Below, piece after piece: positions 43,196-51,719 of a stretch of DNA of 64,000 nucleotides (position 1 is the stretch's first letter; each line of letters begins with the position of its first letter). Source of the stretch: Actinocatenispora thailandica (GTDB lineage: Bacteria; Actinomycetota; Actinomycetes; Mycobacteriales; Micromonosporaceae); the NCBI RefSeq assembly GCF_016865425.1, contig NZ_AP023355.1, forward strand, positions 496,001-560,000. Reading direction: 5' to 3'. Under the pieces are notes generated by a model. It ran no database searches. It saw only the letters and a program-made list of their open reading frames with translations, and was not told the DNA's origin. The translations under genes and the position numbers were made by a program.

Positions 43196-43760
43196 GGCGG
43201 GTCTCCTGGTTCAGTGCGGAACGAAGTTTGGTACGGGCCCTGCTGAGCCGGGATCCGGCCGTGCCGGGGGCGATGCCGAGCGCCTCGCCGGCCTCGCCGT
43301 AGCTGAGCTGGCCGAGCGTCACGAGCAGCAGCACATCGCGCTCGCCGGCCGACAGCGACCGCAACGCGCGGGCCAGCTGCGGGCGCCGCAACTGCGCCGC
43401 GGCGACGTCGACGGCCCGGTCCTCCGGCCCCTCGGCAACCGACTCGGCCGGCGTCCGGGCCAGCGCCCGGTACCGGCGGGCCTCGACCCGCCGGTGCTGC
43501 CGGACCACGTTCGTGGCGATGCCGAACAGCCACGGCCGCAGCTCGCCGCGGGCCGGGTCGAACCGGTCCCGCTTGGCGTACGCGACGAGGAACGTCTCGG
43601 CGGCGAGGTCGTCCGCGTGTTGCGACCCCAGCCGGCCGGCGATGTAGCGGTAGATGACCCGGAAGTACCGGTCGTACACGGCGGCGAACTGGGCCGGGTC
43701 GTCCCGCAGCCGGGCGGCGAGTTCCACGTCGCTGGACGTGTCCGCCGCACCGACGGTCAT
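43188..43760 (-). CDS. ECF-type RNA polymerase sigma factor
   Basis: A 190-residue sigma-70 family protein. Region 2 (FAAVYDRYFRVIYRYIAGRL ... DLAAETFLVAYAKRDRF) and region 4 (SAGERDVLLLVTLGQLSYGEAGEALGI ... GSRLSRARTKLR) are present with nothing between but a short linker. ATG at 43760 precedes the conserved region; the frame is open upstream. It is coupled to the downstream membrane protein. Its target promoters are unknown; the upstream-lying MMPL gene on the same strand ends 140 nt before it. Confidence 0.9.
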   Translation of the reverse strand: MTVGAADTSSDVELAARLRDDPAQFAAVYDRYFRVIYRYIAGRLGSQHADDLAAETFLVAYAKRDRFDPARGELRPWLFGIATNVVRQHRRVEARRYRALARTPAESVAEGPEDRAVDVAAAQLRRPQLARALRSLSAGERDVLLLVTLGQLSYGEAGEALGIAPGTAGSRLSRARTKLRSALNQETRHG

Positions 43761-43900
43761 GTCACTGCCTCGGTCATACGGTGTCCCCTTCTCGAAGTCG
43801 GTGCTGACACCAGGACTCCGCCGCAACTCCGCATCCTCTTCCCGCCGGCTGCGCGCCGCGGCACCGGCGCCGCGGCGAGCCCGTCCGGGGAGGGGCCGGA

Positions 43901-46222
43901 TCAGGGCACCGGGAGCGGTTCGCCGTCCCGCTCGGCGGCGCTCGCCGGCGCCGCCTCCGACTCGGCGAGGCCGACGCGTTCGTGCAGCCAGCGCAGCGGC
44001 CCCGGAGCCCACCAGTTGGCCGCGCCGAGCAGCCGCATGAACGCCGGTACCAGCACGCCGCGCACCAGCGTGGCATCCACCAGTACCGCCAGGGCCAGCC
44101 CGATGCCGAGCATCTTGAGCATCGCCACCTGCGAGGTACCGAACGCGACCAGGACCAGCGCGATCAGCAGCGCCGCCGCGGTGATCAGTCGGCCGGTGCG
44201 TTGCAGCCCGGTACCGACGGCGGCGGTGTTGTCGCCGGTGCGCAGGTACTGCTCGCGGATCCGGGAGAGCAGGAACACCTCGTAGTCCATGGACAGCCCG
44301 AACGCGATGCAGAACATCAGCACCGGCACCGTCATGTCCAGGTAGCCGGTGGTGATCGGATGCCCGACCAGCGCGCCGAGGTGCCCGTCCTGGAACACGA
44401 ACACCATCGCGCCGAACGTCGCGGTCAGGCTCAGGATGTTCAGCACGATCGCCTTCACCGGTAGCACCACGCTGCCGGTGAACAGGAACAGCAGTACCAG
44501 CGTGGCGATCGCGACGATGGCGCCGGCCGCGGGCAGCCGGGACATCAGCGCGTGCGTGCTGTCGTACTGGTAGGCCGCCTTGCCGCCGACGATCGTGTCG
44601 TGCCCGGGGGAGTGCGTGCCGCGCACGTCGGCGACCAGCTGCTGGGCCGCGTCGCTCTGCGGGCTGCGGGTACCGACGACGGTCAGCCACGCGTCGCTCC
44701 CGCTGCGGTACCGGGCGTCCGCCGCGGTCGGCGGCGCGACCCGCCGCCCGTGCACGTACCTGCCGGTCGCGGTGTCCACCCGAGCCACGTGGTCCAAGGC
44801 GGACAGCCGGCGCGCGTAGCCGGGCAGCGCGGACTCGGCCACGTCCCGGGTGACCACCTGCACCGACCGGTCACCGGAGCGGTCGAAATCGTCGCGCAGC
44901 TGCTGCGAGGCCTGCTGCACCGCGGCGCTCGCCGGCAGCTGCCGGTCGTCCACCAGCCCGAACGAGATGTGCCAGAACGGGCTGCCGAGCACCGCGAGGA
45001 TCACGATCACGCCGAGCCCGAACGGCACCGGCCGGCGCATCACCCGTACCGCCAGCGCGTGCCAGAATCCGGTGTCGCCGGTCACCGCCGGCTTCGCACC
45101 GTCGTCACCCGCGGTTTCGGTACCGGTGGCTCCGTCGGCAGGCGGGCTCGCCCGGCGGCGCGAGCGGCGCCAGCGGGCGAGCACGTCGAGCCTGTTCACC
45201 CGGGTACCGAGCAGGGCGAGCAGCGCGGGCAGCACCAGCAGCGCGCCGGCCGCGGCGAGCACCACCACCGAGACCCCGCCGTACGCGAACGACTTCAGGA
45301 AGTCCAGCGGGAACACGGCGAGCGCGGCCATCGCGAGCGCCACCGTGACGGCGGAAAACAGTACGGTGCGGCCGGCCGTGTGCATCGTCGCCGAGATCGC
45401 GGCCCGAACCGTCGCGCGATCGCCCCGGTTGCCCCGTTGTGCCAGCTCCTCCCGGAACCGGGTCAGGATGAACAGGCTGTAGTCGATCGCCAGGCCCAGC
45501 CCGAGCGCCGTGGTCAGGTTCAGCGCGTACGTGGACACCGACGTGACGTGCGTCAGCAGCTCCAGCACCAGCATCGTCGTCACGATCGACAGCCCACCGA
45601 TCAGCAACGGCAGCACCGCCGCCACCACGCTGCCGAACACCAGGATCAGCAGAACCGCGGTGATCGGCGTGGCGATCGCCTCGGAGATCTTCAGGTCGTG
45701 CTGGGTCTGCTTGTTCAGCTCCGAGTAGACCTGCGCGGCCCCGGCGAACTCCAGGTGCAGCCCGCCGGCGTGCTCGGTCAGCTGCGGCGTCAGCCGCTGC
45801 GCCGCGTTCATGTAGGTGTCCTCGTCACCGGACAGCCGCAGCGTGATCAGCGCCCGGGTACCGTCCTTCGACCGCAGGCTCGCCGGGTGCCCGGACGTCC
45901 AGTACGACTGCATCGCGGCGACACCGTCGGCGTGCTGCGCCCACCGGGCCAACCGGGTCGCCGGCCCCGCCACCGTCGGATCGTCCGGCTTCCCGTCGCC
46001 GCGGACCAGCACGATCAGGTTCGCGTCACCGGCCTGGAAGTCGTCCGCGAGCGCGCTGGACACGCGCGCCGACTCCGAGTGCGCGTCGGTGAAGCCGCCA
46101 CCGGACAGCTTGTCGGCCACGCCGCCGCCGAACACGCCCGCCAGCGCCGCCGCCAGTACCGCCACCACCAGCACCGTCACCCGGTGCCGGGCAAGCACCT
46201 CACCCAACCTGGAAAGCGCCAT
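43901..46222 (-). CDS. MMPL/RND family transporter
   Basis: A 773-residue transporter of the MmpL type, likely exporting lipids or amphiphiles with proton motive force. It has the duplicated layout: helix 1 (about 14-33), a large extracytoplasmic loop, helices 2-6, a cytoplasmic linker rich in Arg/Ala/Gly (about 355-390), helix 7, second loop and helices 8-12. Proton-relay region reads ALGLGLAIDYSLFILTRFREE in the first half and FGLSMDYEVFLLSRIREQY in the second. ATG at 46222 preceded by GGGGG. A 113-nt imperfect palindrome lies upstream. Confidence 0.92.
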   Translation of the reverse strand: MALSRLGEVLARHRVTVLVVAVLAAALAGVFGGGVADKLSGGGFTDAHSESARVSSALADDFQAGDANLIVLVRGDGKPDDPTVAGPATRLARWAQHADGVAAMQSYWTSGHPASLRSKDGTRALITLRLSGDEDTYMNAAQRLTPQLTEHAGGLHLEFAGAAQVYSELNKQTQHDLKISEAIATPITAVLLILVFGSVVAAVLPLLIGGLSIVTTMLVLELLTHVTSVSTYALNLTTALGLGLAIDYSLFILTRFREELAQRGNRGDRATVRAAISATMHTAGRTVLFSAVTVALAMAALAVFPLDFLKSFAYGGVSVVVLAAAGALLVLPALLALLGTRVNRLDVLARWRRSRRRASPPADGATGTETAGDDGAKPAVTGDTGFWHALAVRVMRRPVPFGLGVIVILAVLGSPFWHISFGLVDDRQLPASAAVQQASQQLRDDFDRSGDRSVQVVTRDVAESALPGYARRLSALDHVARVDTATGRYVHGRRVAPPTAADARYRSGSDAWLTVVGTRSPQSDAAQQLVADVRGTHSPGHDTIVGGKAAYQYDSTHALMSRLPAAGAIVAIATLVLLFLFTGSVVLPVKAIVLNILSLTATFGAMVFVFQDGHLGALVGHPITTGYLDMTVPVLMFCIAFGLSMDYEVFLLSRIREQYLRTGDNTAAVGTGLQRTGRLITAAALLIALVLVAFGTSQVAMLKMLGIGLALAVLVDATLVRGVLVPAFMRLLGAANWWAPGPLRWLHERVGLAESEAAPASAAERDGEPLPVP

Positions 46223-46280
46223 GCCCCCACGGTCGGCCCGAACCAGCCGGAACGCCTTGTACGTTTCCGCTGACCGTGCT

Positions 46281-46358
46281 GGTGGCCTCGGTCACGCTCG
46301 CCCGGAACCCGGTGGCGGGCACGCCGGCACGCCGGGAGTCCGGTGGCCTCGGTCACGC
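46281..46358. repeat. 17-nt direct repeat upstream of the MMPL gene
   Basis: GGTGGCCTCGGTCACGC occurs at 46281-46297 and again at 46342-46358. Function unknown; the intervening bases hold no gene. Confidence 0.6.
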
Positions 46359-46391
46359 CGGCCCGCCCGGAGCACAGTGCTCTTATCACCT

Positions 46392-46504
46392 CCTTTGCTC
46401 TGCGCACTGACATGCACCACCCGTGTTGCACAGGAGTGTCCAGAGCCGGCTCTGCGCACCTGAGCGCACCGCTTCGTGGTGCATGTCAGTGGCCAGAGCA
46501 AAGG
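46392..46504. repeat. 113-nt imperfect palindrome
   Basis: Arms of 29 nt (46392-46420 and 46476-46504) match as inverted repeats at 27 positions, and the exact centre is a second, perfect 14-bp palindrome CAGAGCCGGCTCTG (46441-46454). It lies in the 324-nt gap between an AraC gene and the MMPL gene, both on the minus strand. The gap holds no other convincing gene. Confidence 0.8.
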
Positions 46505-46546
46505 GAGCGAACAACGGAGGGTCCCTGCCGGGGTCGAGCGCCCGGA

Positions 46547-47335
46547 TCAGACCCAGCTGAGGTTGCTGATCAGGCGGGACGGGTTGATGCCGAACACGCT
46601 GCGGCAGACCCGGTTCATGTGTGCCGAGTCGGTGAAGCCGGCGGCGTGCGCGGCGGCGGTCAGCGTCGCGCCTTCGCGCAGCACCTCGACCACCTTCTGC
46701 AGCCGGGCCCATCGCACGTACGCCCGGTACGGCAGCCCCAGCTCGACCGCGAACAGGTGGCCGAGCCGGCTCGCCGACAACCCGACCGCCGCGGCCAGGT
46801 CCTGCAGTTCCACCCCGGCCGCCAGCCGCTCCGGGATCAGCTCGGCCGCCCGTCGTACCGCCGGGTGCACGCTCGGCGCCGGCCCCTGGTCGGAGGCAGC
46901 CAGCTCGCGCACGACCTCGGCGACCAGCGCCGCCCCGGCCGGGTCGTCCGGCTCCGGCGGCCGGACCAGCTTCGCCGCGGGTGCCGCCGCGTCCACCCAG
47001 GCCTGCGGTCGGTGCCGGTCGGCGCCGATCCGGGCCATCAACCGCTGCCCCTCCGGACGCTCCGGGTCGAGCACGGCGAGCACCGCCCGGGTGTCGTCCG
47101 GCCTGCCGTCCGGTCGCATCGGCTTGGCGTGCGACTCGCCCGGCGGCAGTACGGCGGCGTTCGGGCCACCGGGCCGCAGCTCGACGGTGTGACCGGCCTC
47201 GTCGGTAAGCTCGGCCACACCCTCAGTGACGAGGATCAGGCCGATCGCGATCGACGAGTGCAGCGGAATGTCGCTTACCGTGCCGTAATAGGTGAGTTGT
47301 CCCGGGTCCAGGTGGACGGCGCCGGCCCATGCCAT
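46547..47335 (-). CDS. AraC family transcriptional regulator
   Basis: A 262-residue activator-type protein. The N-terminal cupin-like sensor domain (about 1-130; LDPGQLTYYGTVSDIPLHSS, GGPNAAVLPPGESHA) is followed by a complete C-terminal AraC double helix-turn-helix (LAAAVGLSASRLGHLFAVEL ... LTAAAHAAGFTDSAHMNRVC). ATG at 47335 is taken because the conserved sensor starts there. It is divergent from a SurA-like lipoprotein gene and lies upstream, same strand, of the MMPL transporter; the palindrome at 46392 is between. Its ligand is unknown. Confidence 0.88.
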   Translation of the reverse strand: MAWAGAVHLDPGQLTYYGTVSDIPLHSSIAIGLILVTEGVAELTDEAGHTVELRPGGPNAAVLPPGESHAKPMRPDGRPDDTRAVLAVLDPERPEGQRLMARIGADRHRPQAWVDAAAPAAKLVRPPEPDDPAGAALVAEVVRELAASDQGPAPSVHPAVRRAAELIPERLAAGVELQDLAAAVGLSASRLGHLFAVELGLPYRAYVRWARLQKVVEVLREGATLTAAAHAAGFTDSAHMNRVCRSVFGINPSRLISNLSWV

Positions 47336-47414
47336 GCACCGATTCCACCATCCGCGCACTGCGCGTCGTACCCCGGTGCTCCGCCGGGCCGGCCGACGCG
47401 ACAGACTGGCTACC

Positions 47415-48239
47415 GTGACCGAGCATTCTCGTACCCTTCGGGCCGGTCGATCCCGCCGCTCCGGCCGGCGCGGCCTCACTCGGCGCGGTGCCGTCCGGCT
47501 GGCCGCCGTGTTCGCCGCCTCCGCCGCGGTCGTCGCCGGCGCCACCGCCTGCAACGTGCAGCCGGGTGCCGCGGCGTTCATCGACGGCAACCGGATCACC
47601 CAGGCCCAGGTCGACGACGTGTTCCAGTCGATCATCGACGCCCCGGCCTACCAGAGCGTGCAGCAGGCGCCGGACGGCAGCCGGCAGCAGACCATCGCCA
47701 ACATGCGGACCAGCGCCGCCGGTGCCCTGATCATGCATCAGTTGACGCAGCGGGTCGCCGCGGACGAGCACATCGAGATCCCGCCGGCCAACTACGCCGC
47801 GCTCGCGCGGCAGACCAAGCTGCCCGAGAGCAGCAAGTACGTCCGGTTGGAGGCCGAGAACCAGGCGGCGATCAACACGTTGCGCAACGCTGCCTGGAAC
47901 ACCGCGCCGGACGACCAGGCGGTCCGCGAGATCTACGACTCGCTGGCCACCCAGGCCAACCAGAACCAGCTCAGCATCGTGCCGTACGAGAAGGCGGCGC
48001 CCGAGATCAAGAAGACGCCGAAGGTCGGGCAGACCGCGGCGTTGCGCGGCACCTTCCAGGGCGCGATCAAGAAGTACCACGTGGACGTCAGCCCGCGGTA
48101 CGGCCAGCTCGAGTACCCGCTGGACGCGTTCACCGTGCAGACCCAGCGGGGCCCGCTGTCCGGGCAGCTGCAGTTGCAGCTCGGCGAGGGTTCGCCGGAC
48201 GTCGTGCACGTGGTCAGCACCAACGGCTTCACCGGCTGA
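47415..48239 (+). CDS. SurA N-terminal domain-like lipoprotein
   Basis: A 274-residue exported lipoprotein. A long basic start, hydrophobic segment (AAVFAASAAVVAGATA) and the Cys of ATACNVQP form a lipobox near residue 51. The mature part starts FIDGNRITQAQVDDVF, typical of SurA/PrsA-type chaperone N-terminal domains. No parvulin catalytic domain is visible, so it may be a chaperone only. GTG start. It sits 4 nt before mazG, the common actinobacterial arrangement mfd...lipoprotein-mazG-eno. Confidence 0.8.
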   Translation: MTEHSRTLRAGRSRRSGRRGLTRRGAVRLAAVFAASAAVVAGATACNVQPGAAAFIDGNRITQAQVDDVFQSIIDAPAYQSVQQAPDGSRQQTIANMRTSAAGALIMHQLTQRVAADEHIEIPPANYAALARQTKLPESSKYVRLEAENQAAINTLRNAAWNTAPDDQAVREIYDSLATQANQNQLSIVPYEKAAPEIKKTPKVGQTAALRGTFQGAIKKYHVDVSPRYGQLEYPLDAFTVQTQRGPLSGQLQLQLGEGSPDVVHVVSTNGFTG

Positions 48240-48243
48240 TCCG

Positions 48244-49608
48244 ATGGGGCGGCCGGCGCGCATCGTGCTGCTGCACACCTCGCCGCGGCTGCCGGCCGGG
48301 CTGCTGACCGCACGGGCCTGGCGACTGCTGTCCGACGCGACGGTGTACGCCGGCGCCGAGACGCCGCAGGCCGCGGCGATCCGCGCCGCCGGAACCGACG
48401 TGACGGTGCTGGCCGGACCGGCGTCCGCGCAGGCCGACGCGCTGCTCGCGGTGGACGCCGACACCGTGGTCTGGCTCGCTGGTCCGGACGGGGACGCGCC
48501 GCTCGGCCAGGCGCTCGCCGAACGGCTGGTCGCGCACCCCGAGCCCGACCAGCGGCCGGTGCTGGAGGCCGAGTACGGCTCGTTCGACCCTCCGGGCGCG
48601 CGGCTGCTCGACGTGGTGGCGGTGATGGACCGGCTGCGTACCAGCTGCCCCTGGGACCGCGAGCAGACGCACGCCTCGCTGGCGCCCTACCTGCTGGAAG
48701 AGGCGTACGAGACGATCGACGCGATCGACTCCGGCGAGCGGGCGCACCTGCGCGAGGAACTGGGCGACGTGCTGTTCCAGGTCGCGTTCCACAGCCGGGT
48801 CGCCGCCGAGTCGACCGCGGCGGACCGGTTCGACGTCGACGACGTGGCCGGTGAGCTGGTCGAGAAGCTGGTCCGCCGGCACCCGCACGTGTTCGCCGAC
48901 GTCACCGTGAGCGGAGCCGACGAGGTCGTCGCGAACTGGGACGAGATCAAGCGCGCCGAGAAGTCCCGCGACTCGTCCGTCGACGGGGTACCGCTCGCCC
49001 AACCGGCGCTGCAACTCGCCGCCAAGCTGCAGTCCCGGGCCGAACGGGCCGGCGTCGAGGCCGCGCTGCCGCCCGCCGCCGACCCGGACGGCGAACTCGG
49101 CCGCCAGCTGTTCGAGCTGGTCCGCCGGTCTCGGGCGGATGGCCTGGACGCCGAGGCGGCGCTGCGCCGCGCCGCGCTGCGCTACGCCGCCGCCGTACGC
49201 GACGCCGAGGCCGCCGGCCGTGACGCCGAGGCCGCCGGCCGTGACGCCGAGGCCGCCGGCCGCGGCGAGTCGGCCCCCGCGGCCGCCGAGACCGCCGGCC
49301 CCGGCGAGCGCGCTGCGGCGGCCGGCGAACCCGCCGGTACCACCGACGCTGGGCCCGGCGGTACTACCGATTCGGGGTCCGGGGGACGCGACACGCCCCC
49401 TGATCCCGTGTGCCGACCCGGCCACGGGATAACTTGTGATCTCCTGGGTAGGTACACCGGGTACCAACCGCACCGCAACCGGACCGCGCGGGCCGGGGGC
49501 GAGCGGTCCGGCAACCAGATGGGGGCGGCGGCGATGCGACACCGGCGGGCGTTGCGCACCTCGGTGGCCCGCCCGGCCCATCTCGCACCGCGGAGGCGGC
49601 ATGACTGA
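48244..49608 (+). CDS. mazG: MazG family nucleoside triphosphate pyrophosphohydrolase with long C-terminal extension
   Basis: House-cleaning NTP pyrophosphohydrolase, 454 residues. The MazG core starts LLDVVAVMDRLRTSCPWDREQTH and contains YLLEEAYETIDAI and LREELGDVLFQVAFH with the metal-binding Glu/Asp residues; RFDVDDV and NWDEIKRAEK follow. After about residue 310 the sequence becomes Ala/Gly/Glu-rich with three DAEAAGR repeats, and the last 65 or so residues have an atypical composition and run through a hairpin (49403-49430). The usual MazG is about 320-340 residues, so the tail looks like readthrough into spacer DNA. It overlaps the next gene by 8 nt. Confidence 0.9.
   Translation: MGRPARIVLLHTSPRLPAGLLTARAWRLLSDATVYAGAETPQAAAIRAAGTDVTVLAGPASAQADALLAVDADTVVWLAGPDGDAPLGQALAERLVAHPEPDQRPVLEAEYGSFDPPGARLLDVVAVMDRLRTSCPWDREQTHASLAPYLLEEAYETIDAIDSGERAHLREELGDVLFQVAFHSRVAAESTAADRFDVDDVAGELVEKLVRRHPHVFADVTVSGADEVVANWDEIKRAEKSRDSSVDGVPLAQPALQLAAKLQSRAERAGVEAALPPAADPDGELGRQLFELVRRSRADGLDAEAALRRAALRYAAAVRDAEAAGRDAEAAGRDAEAAGRGESAPAAAETAGPGERAAAAGEPAGTTDAGPGGTTDSGSGGRDTPPDPVCRPGHGITCDLLGRYTGYQPHRNRTARAGGERSGNQMGAAAMRHRRALRTSVARPAHLAPRRRHD
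49201..49263 (+). repeat. Three 21-nt tandem repeats in mazG
   Basis: Near-perfect units at 49201-49221, 49222-49242 and 49243-49263 encode DAEAAGR three times, at the junction between the MazG core and its extension. Confidence 0.9.
49403..49430 (+). terminator. Hairpin inside the mazG tail
   Basis: ATCCCGTG (49403-49410) and CACGGGAT (49423-49430) pair across a 12-nt loop, followed by AACTTGTGAT. A terminator would be expected between genes, which supports the view that the mazG tail is spacer that became coding. Confidence 0.4.
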
Positions 49609-49828
49609 CGAACCGGTAGACCCGCCCGTCGACGAGCGTGACCTCGCCGACCGCCTGCACGGTACCGCCGCGCCCCGTCCGGACGAGCCGTCGGACGGCC
49701 CGGCCGGGGGACCGCTCGCCCGCGCCGGCGAGCTGATCCGGCAGCGCCCGGTGGTCCTGGTGGCCGCCGTCGCTGCCGGTTTCGTCCTCGGCCGGCTGGT
49801 GAAGCGCATCGCGCGGTCCCGCGGCTAG
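49601..49828 (+). CDS. Small single-helix envelope protein
   Basis: A 75-residue protein: an acidic N-terminal half (EPVDPPVDERDLADRLHG), then RAGELIRQRPVVLVAAVAAGFVLGRLVKRI, a membrane helix of the type seen in DUF883/YqjD-like proteins, and a basic tail. GGAGG at 49592-49596 gives the ATG at 49601. First gene of a four-gene run with the holin-like, DUF3618 and YihY proteins. Probably an envelope or stress-related membrane protein. Confidence 0.7.
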   Translation: MTDEPVDPPVDERDLADRLHGTAAPRPDEPSDGPAGGPLARAGELIRQRPVVLVAAVAAGFVLGRLVKRIARSRG

Positions 49829-49856
49829 CCCATCCACGAAGCATCCGGGAGCATCC

Positions 49857-50285
49857 ATGACGGTGACGCAGCCCCAGGCCGAACCGGTCCACCGGGCCGG
49901 GGCCCCCGACGAGGATCGACCGATCGGCGTCATCCTCACCGACATCAAGGGCGACCTCGGTCGGCTGGTGGGCGAGCAGCTCGCGATCGCCAAGGCCGAG
50001 ATGAGGCAGGAAGGCGTCAAGGCCGGCATCGGCGGTGGCCTGATCGCCGCCGCCCTGCTCGGCGGCTTCATGATGCTGCTGTTCGGCAGCCTCGCCGCGG
50101 TGTACGGGCTGGGCCACCTGCTGGGCAACGGGTGGGCGGCGCTCATCGTCGCCGGTGTCTGGCTGCTGTTCGCGCTGTTCACCGGGCTGATCGCGAGGTC
50201 GGTACTGAAGCGGCTGAACGGGCCACAGCTCACCATCGCCACTCTCAAGGAGAACCTGGAATGGGCGCGCAGCCTGAAAAAGTGA
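49857..50285 (+). CDS. Phage-holin-superfamily III (Phage_holin_3_6) membrane protein
   Basis: A 142-residue protein with an N-terminal amphipathic region (GVILTDIKGDLGRLVGEQLAI ... AKAEMRQEG in pieces) and two closely spaced helices (about 60-82 and 92-115). The layout matches the chromosomal Phage_holin_3_6 family, whose members are usually not phage lysis genes. The next gene (DUF3618) overlaps its 3' end by 25 nt. A membrane-stress role is the usual suggestion for this trio. Confidence 0.82.
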   Translation: MTVTQPQAEPVHRAGAPDEDRPIGVILTDIKGDLGRLVGEQLAIAKAEMRQEGVKAGIGGGLIAAALLGGFMMLLFGSLAAVYGLGHLLGNGWAALIVAGVWLLFALFTGLIARSVLKRLNGPQLTIATLKENLEWARSLKK

Positions 50286-50614
50286 CCCCGGAGCAGATCC
50301 GGGAACGGATGGCCGACACCCGCGCCGCGCTGTCCGCGAACGTGCACGCGTTCCGGGATCGTGCCACCCCGCGTGCCCTCGCCCAGGACCTGCTGCACCG
50401 GCGTCGCGGGGGCCGATCCCCTTTACCGGCCGGCTCGGCCGGCGCGGGCGAGCAGAGCGACTCCGCCGGGACCGAGCAGGCGCCGAACCCGGTGCGGATC
50501 GTGGCCGGCCTGGTGGGCCGCCAGCTGGCGGAACGCCCGCTGCTGTGCGCCGCGGCGGCGCTGGCGGTCGGCGTGGCGGTGGCGGTGCTGGTACCGGGGC
50601 CGCGGCGGAAGTGA
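50261..50614 (+). CDS. DUF3618 domain protein
   Basis: A 117-residue protein starting MGAQPEKVTPEQIRERMADTRAAL, the typical DUF3618 opening, followed by an Ala/Gly/Ser linker and a single C-terminal membrane helix (LCAAAALAVGVAVAVLVPG). AAGGAG upstream of the ATG. Overlaps the holin-like gene at its start and the YihY gene at its end (GTGA), so all are co-translated. Function unknown. Confidence 0.8.
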   Translation: MGAQPEKVTPEQIRERMADTRAALSANVHAFRDRATPRALAQDLLHRRRGGRSPLPAGSAGAGEQSDSAGTEQAPNPVRIVAGLVGRQLAERPLLCAAAALAVGVAVAVLVPGPRRK

Positions 50615-51624
50615 GCGCCGAGGGCGAGTCCGGGCCCGTCGCGGCCGGTCGGGGTCTCGCCGGCCGGTTCGACCGGTACCAGCAGAGCCGGCCCGCGCTG
50701 GCGCTGCCGCTCGCGGTGCTGAAGAAGTTCGGCCAGGACGCCGCCGGCAACCTCGCCGCGCTCATCGCGTACTACGCGTTCTTCTCGTTCTTCCCGCTGC
50801 TGCTGGTGTTCGTCACCGTGCTCGGCTTCGTCCTGGCCGGCAACGCGGCGCTGCAAGACCGGGTCCAGCACACCATCGCGGACCAGTTCCCCGGCCTCGG
50901 CCAGCAGATCATGCCGGCCGGTACCACCCTGCACGGCAGCGGCATCGGCCTGGCGATCGGGCTGGTCCTGGCGCTGTGGGCCGGGCTCGCGGTGGCGAAC
51001 GCCGCGCAGAACGCGTTCAACACGGTCTGGCAGGTGCCGCTGGACGACCGCCCCGGTCTGCCTCGCCGTACCCTGCGCAGTGTCGGGCTGCTCGCCATCC
51101 TCGGCGGCAACGTGCTGATCACCACGGCGATCAGCGGGCTGTCCTCGGGCGCCGGCTCGCTCGGCTTCGGCATCGGCCGCGGCGCGCAGCTGCTGCTGCT
51201 GCTCGCGTCGCTGGTCATCAACGTCGTACTGTTCACCGTCGCGTTCCGGATCCTGACGGTACGCGACGTCTCCACCCGAGCGGTGCTGCCCGGCGCCGTG
51301 CTGTCCGCCGTCGGCTGGCAGCTGCTGCAGTGGCTGGGCGGCTACTACATCGGTACCAAGCTGCACTCCGCGAGCGGCACGTACGGCACGTTCGCCATCG
51401 TCATCGGCCTGCTGACCTGGTTCTTCGTCCTCGGCCAGCTGATCCTTATCGCCACCGAACTCAACGTGGTACGCGCCCGCCGGCTCTGGCCGCGCAGCCT
51501 CTCCGGGCCGCCCAGCACCGAGGCCGACCGCCGCGCGTACCGCGGGTACGCGGCGATGCAGCGACTCGCCCCGGGTGTCCGGATCGAGGTCCACTTCGAC
51601 GAGCCGACCGACCGGGAGGGCTGA
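50611..51624 (+). CDS. YihY/BrkB family membrane protein
   Basis: A 337-residue protein with six helices. Characteristic segments: GNLAALIAYYAFFSFFPLLL (first helix region), GLAIGLVLALWAGLAVANAAQ, SAVGWQLLQWLGGYYIG, and TYGTFAIVIGLLTWFFVLGQ. C-terminal tail is cytoplasmic and basic. GTG at 50611 chosen for its overlap with the DUF3618 stop; the frame is open 22 codons further upstream. YihY was once annotated as ribonuclease BN, which is not supported for this family. Confidence 0.88.
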   Translation: MSAEGESGPVAAGRGLAGRFDRYQQSRPALALPLAVLKKFGQDAAGNLAALIAYYAFFSFFPLLLVFVTVLGFVLAGNAALQDRVQHTIADQFPGLGQQIMPAGTTLHGSGIGLAIGLVLALWAGLAVANAAQNAFNTVWQVPLDDRPGLPRRTLRSVGLLAILGGNVLITTAISGLSSGAGSLGFGIGRGAQLLLLLASLVINVVLFTVAFRILTVRDVSTRAVLPGAVLSAVGWQLLQWLGGYYIGTKLHSASGTYGTFAIVIGLLTWFFVLGQLILIATELNVVRARRLWPRSLSGPPSTEADRRAYRGYAAMQRLAPGVRIEVHFDEPTDREG

Positions 51625-51719
51625 CCGGAGGGCGCCGCGGCCCGACCCGGTACCGCATCATTCGCCATCGGCCGCCGCGCCACTTCGCCGTCCGTCGACG
51701 ACGCCGGTACGGTCAAGGT

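Noticed and set aside
49201-49263. Tandem 21-nt repeats considered as a CRISPR array
   Set aside because: Units are contiguous without spacers, in frame, and encode a protein tail.
49857-50285. Holin-like gene as evidence for a prophage
   Set aside because: No other phage gene nearby. This family is a common chromosomal membrane protein linked to DUF3618 and YihY genes.
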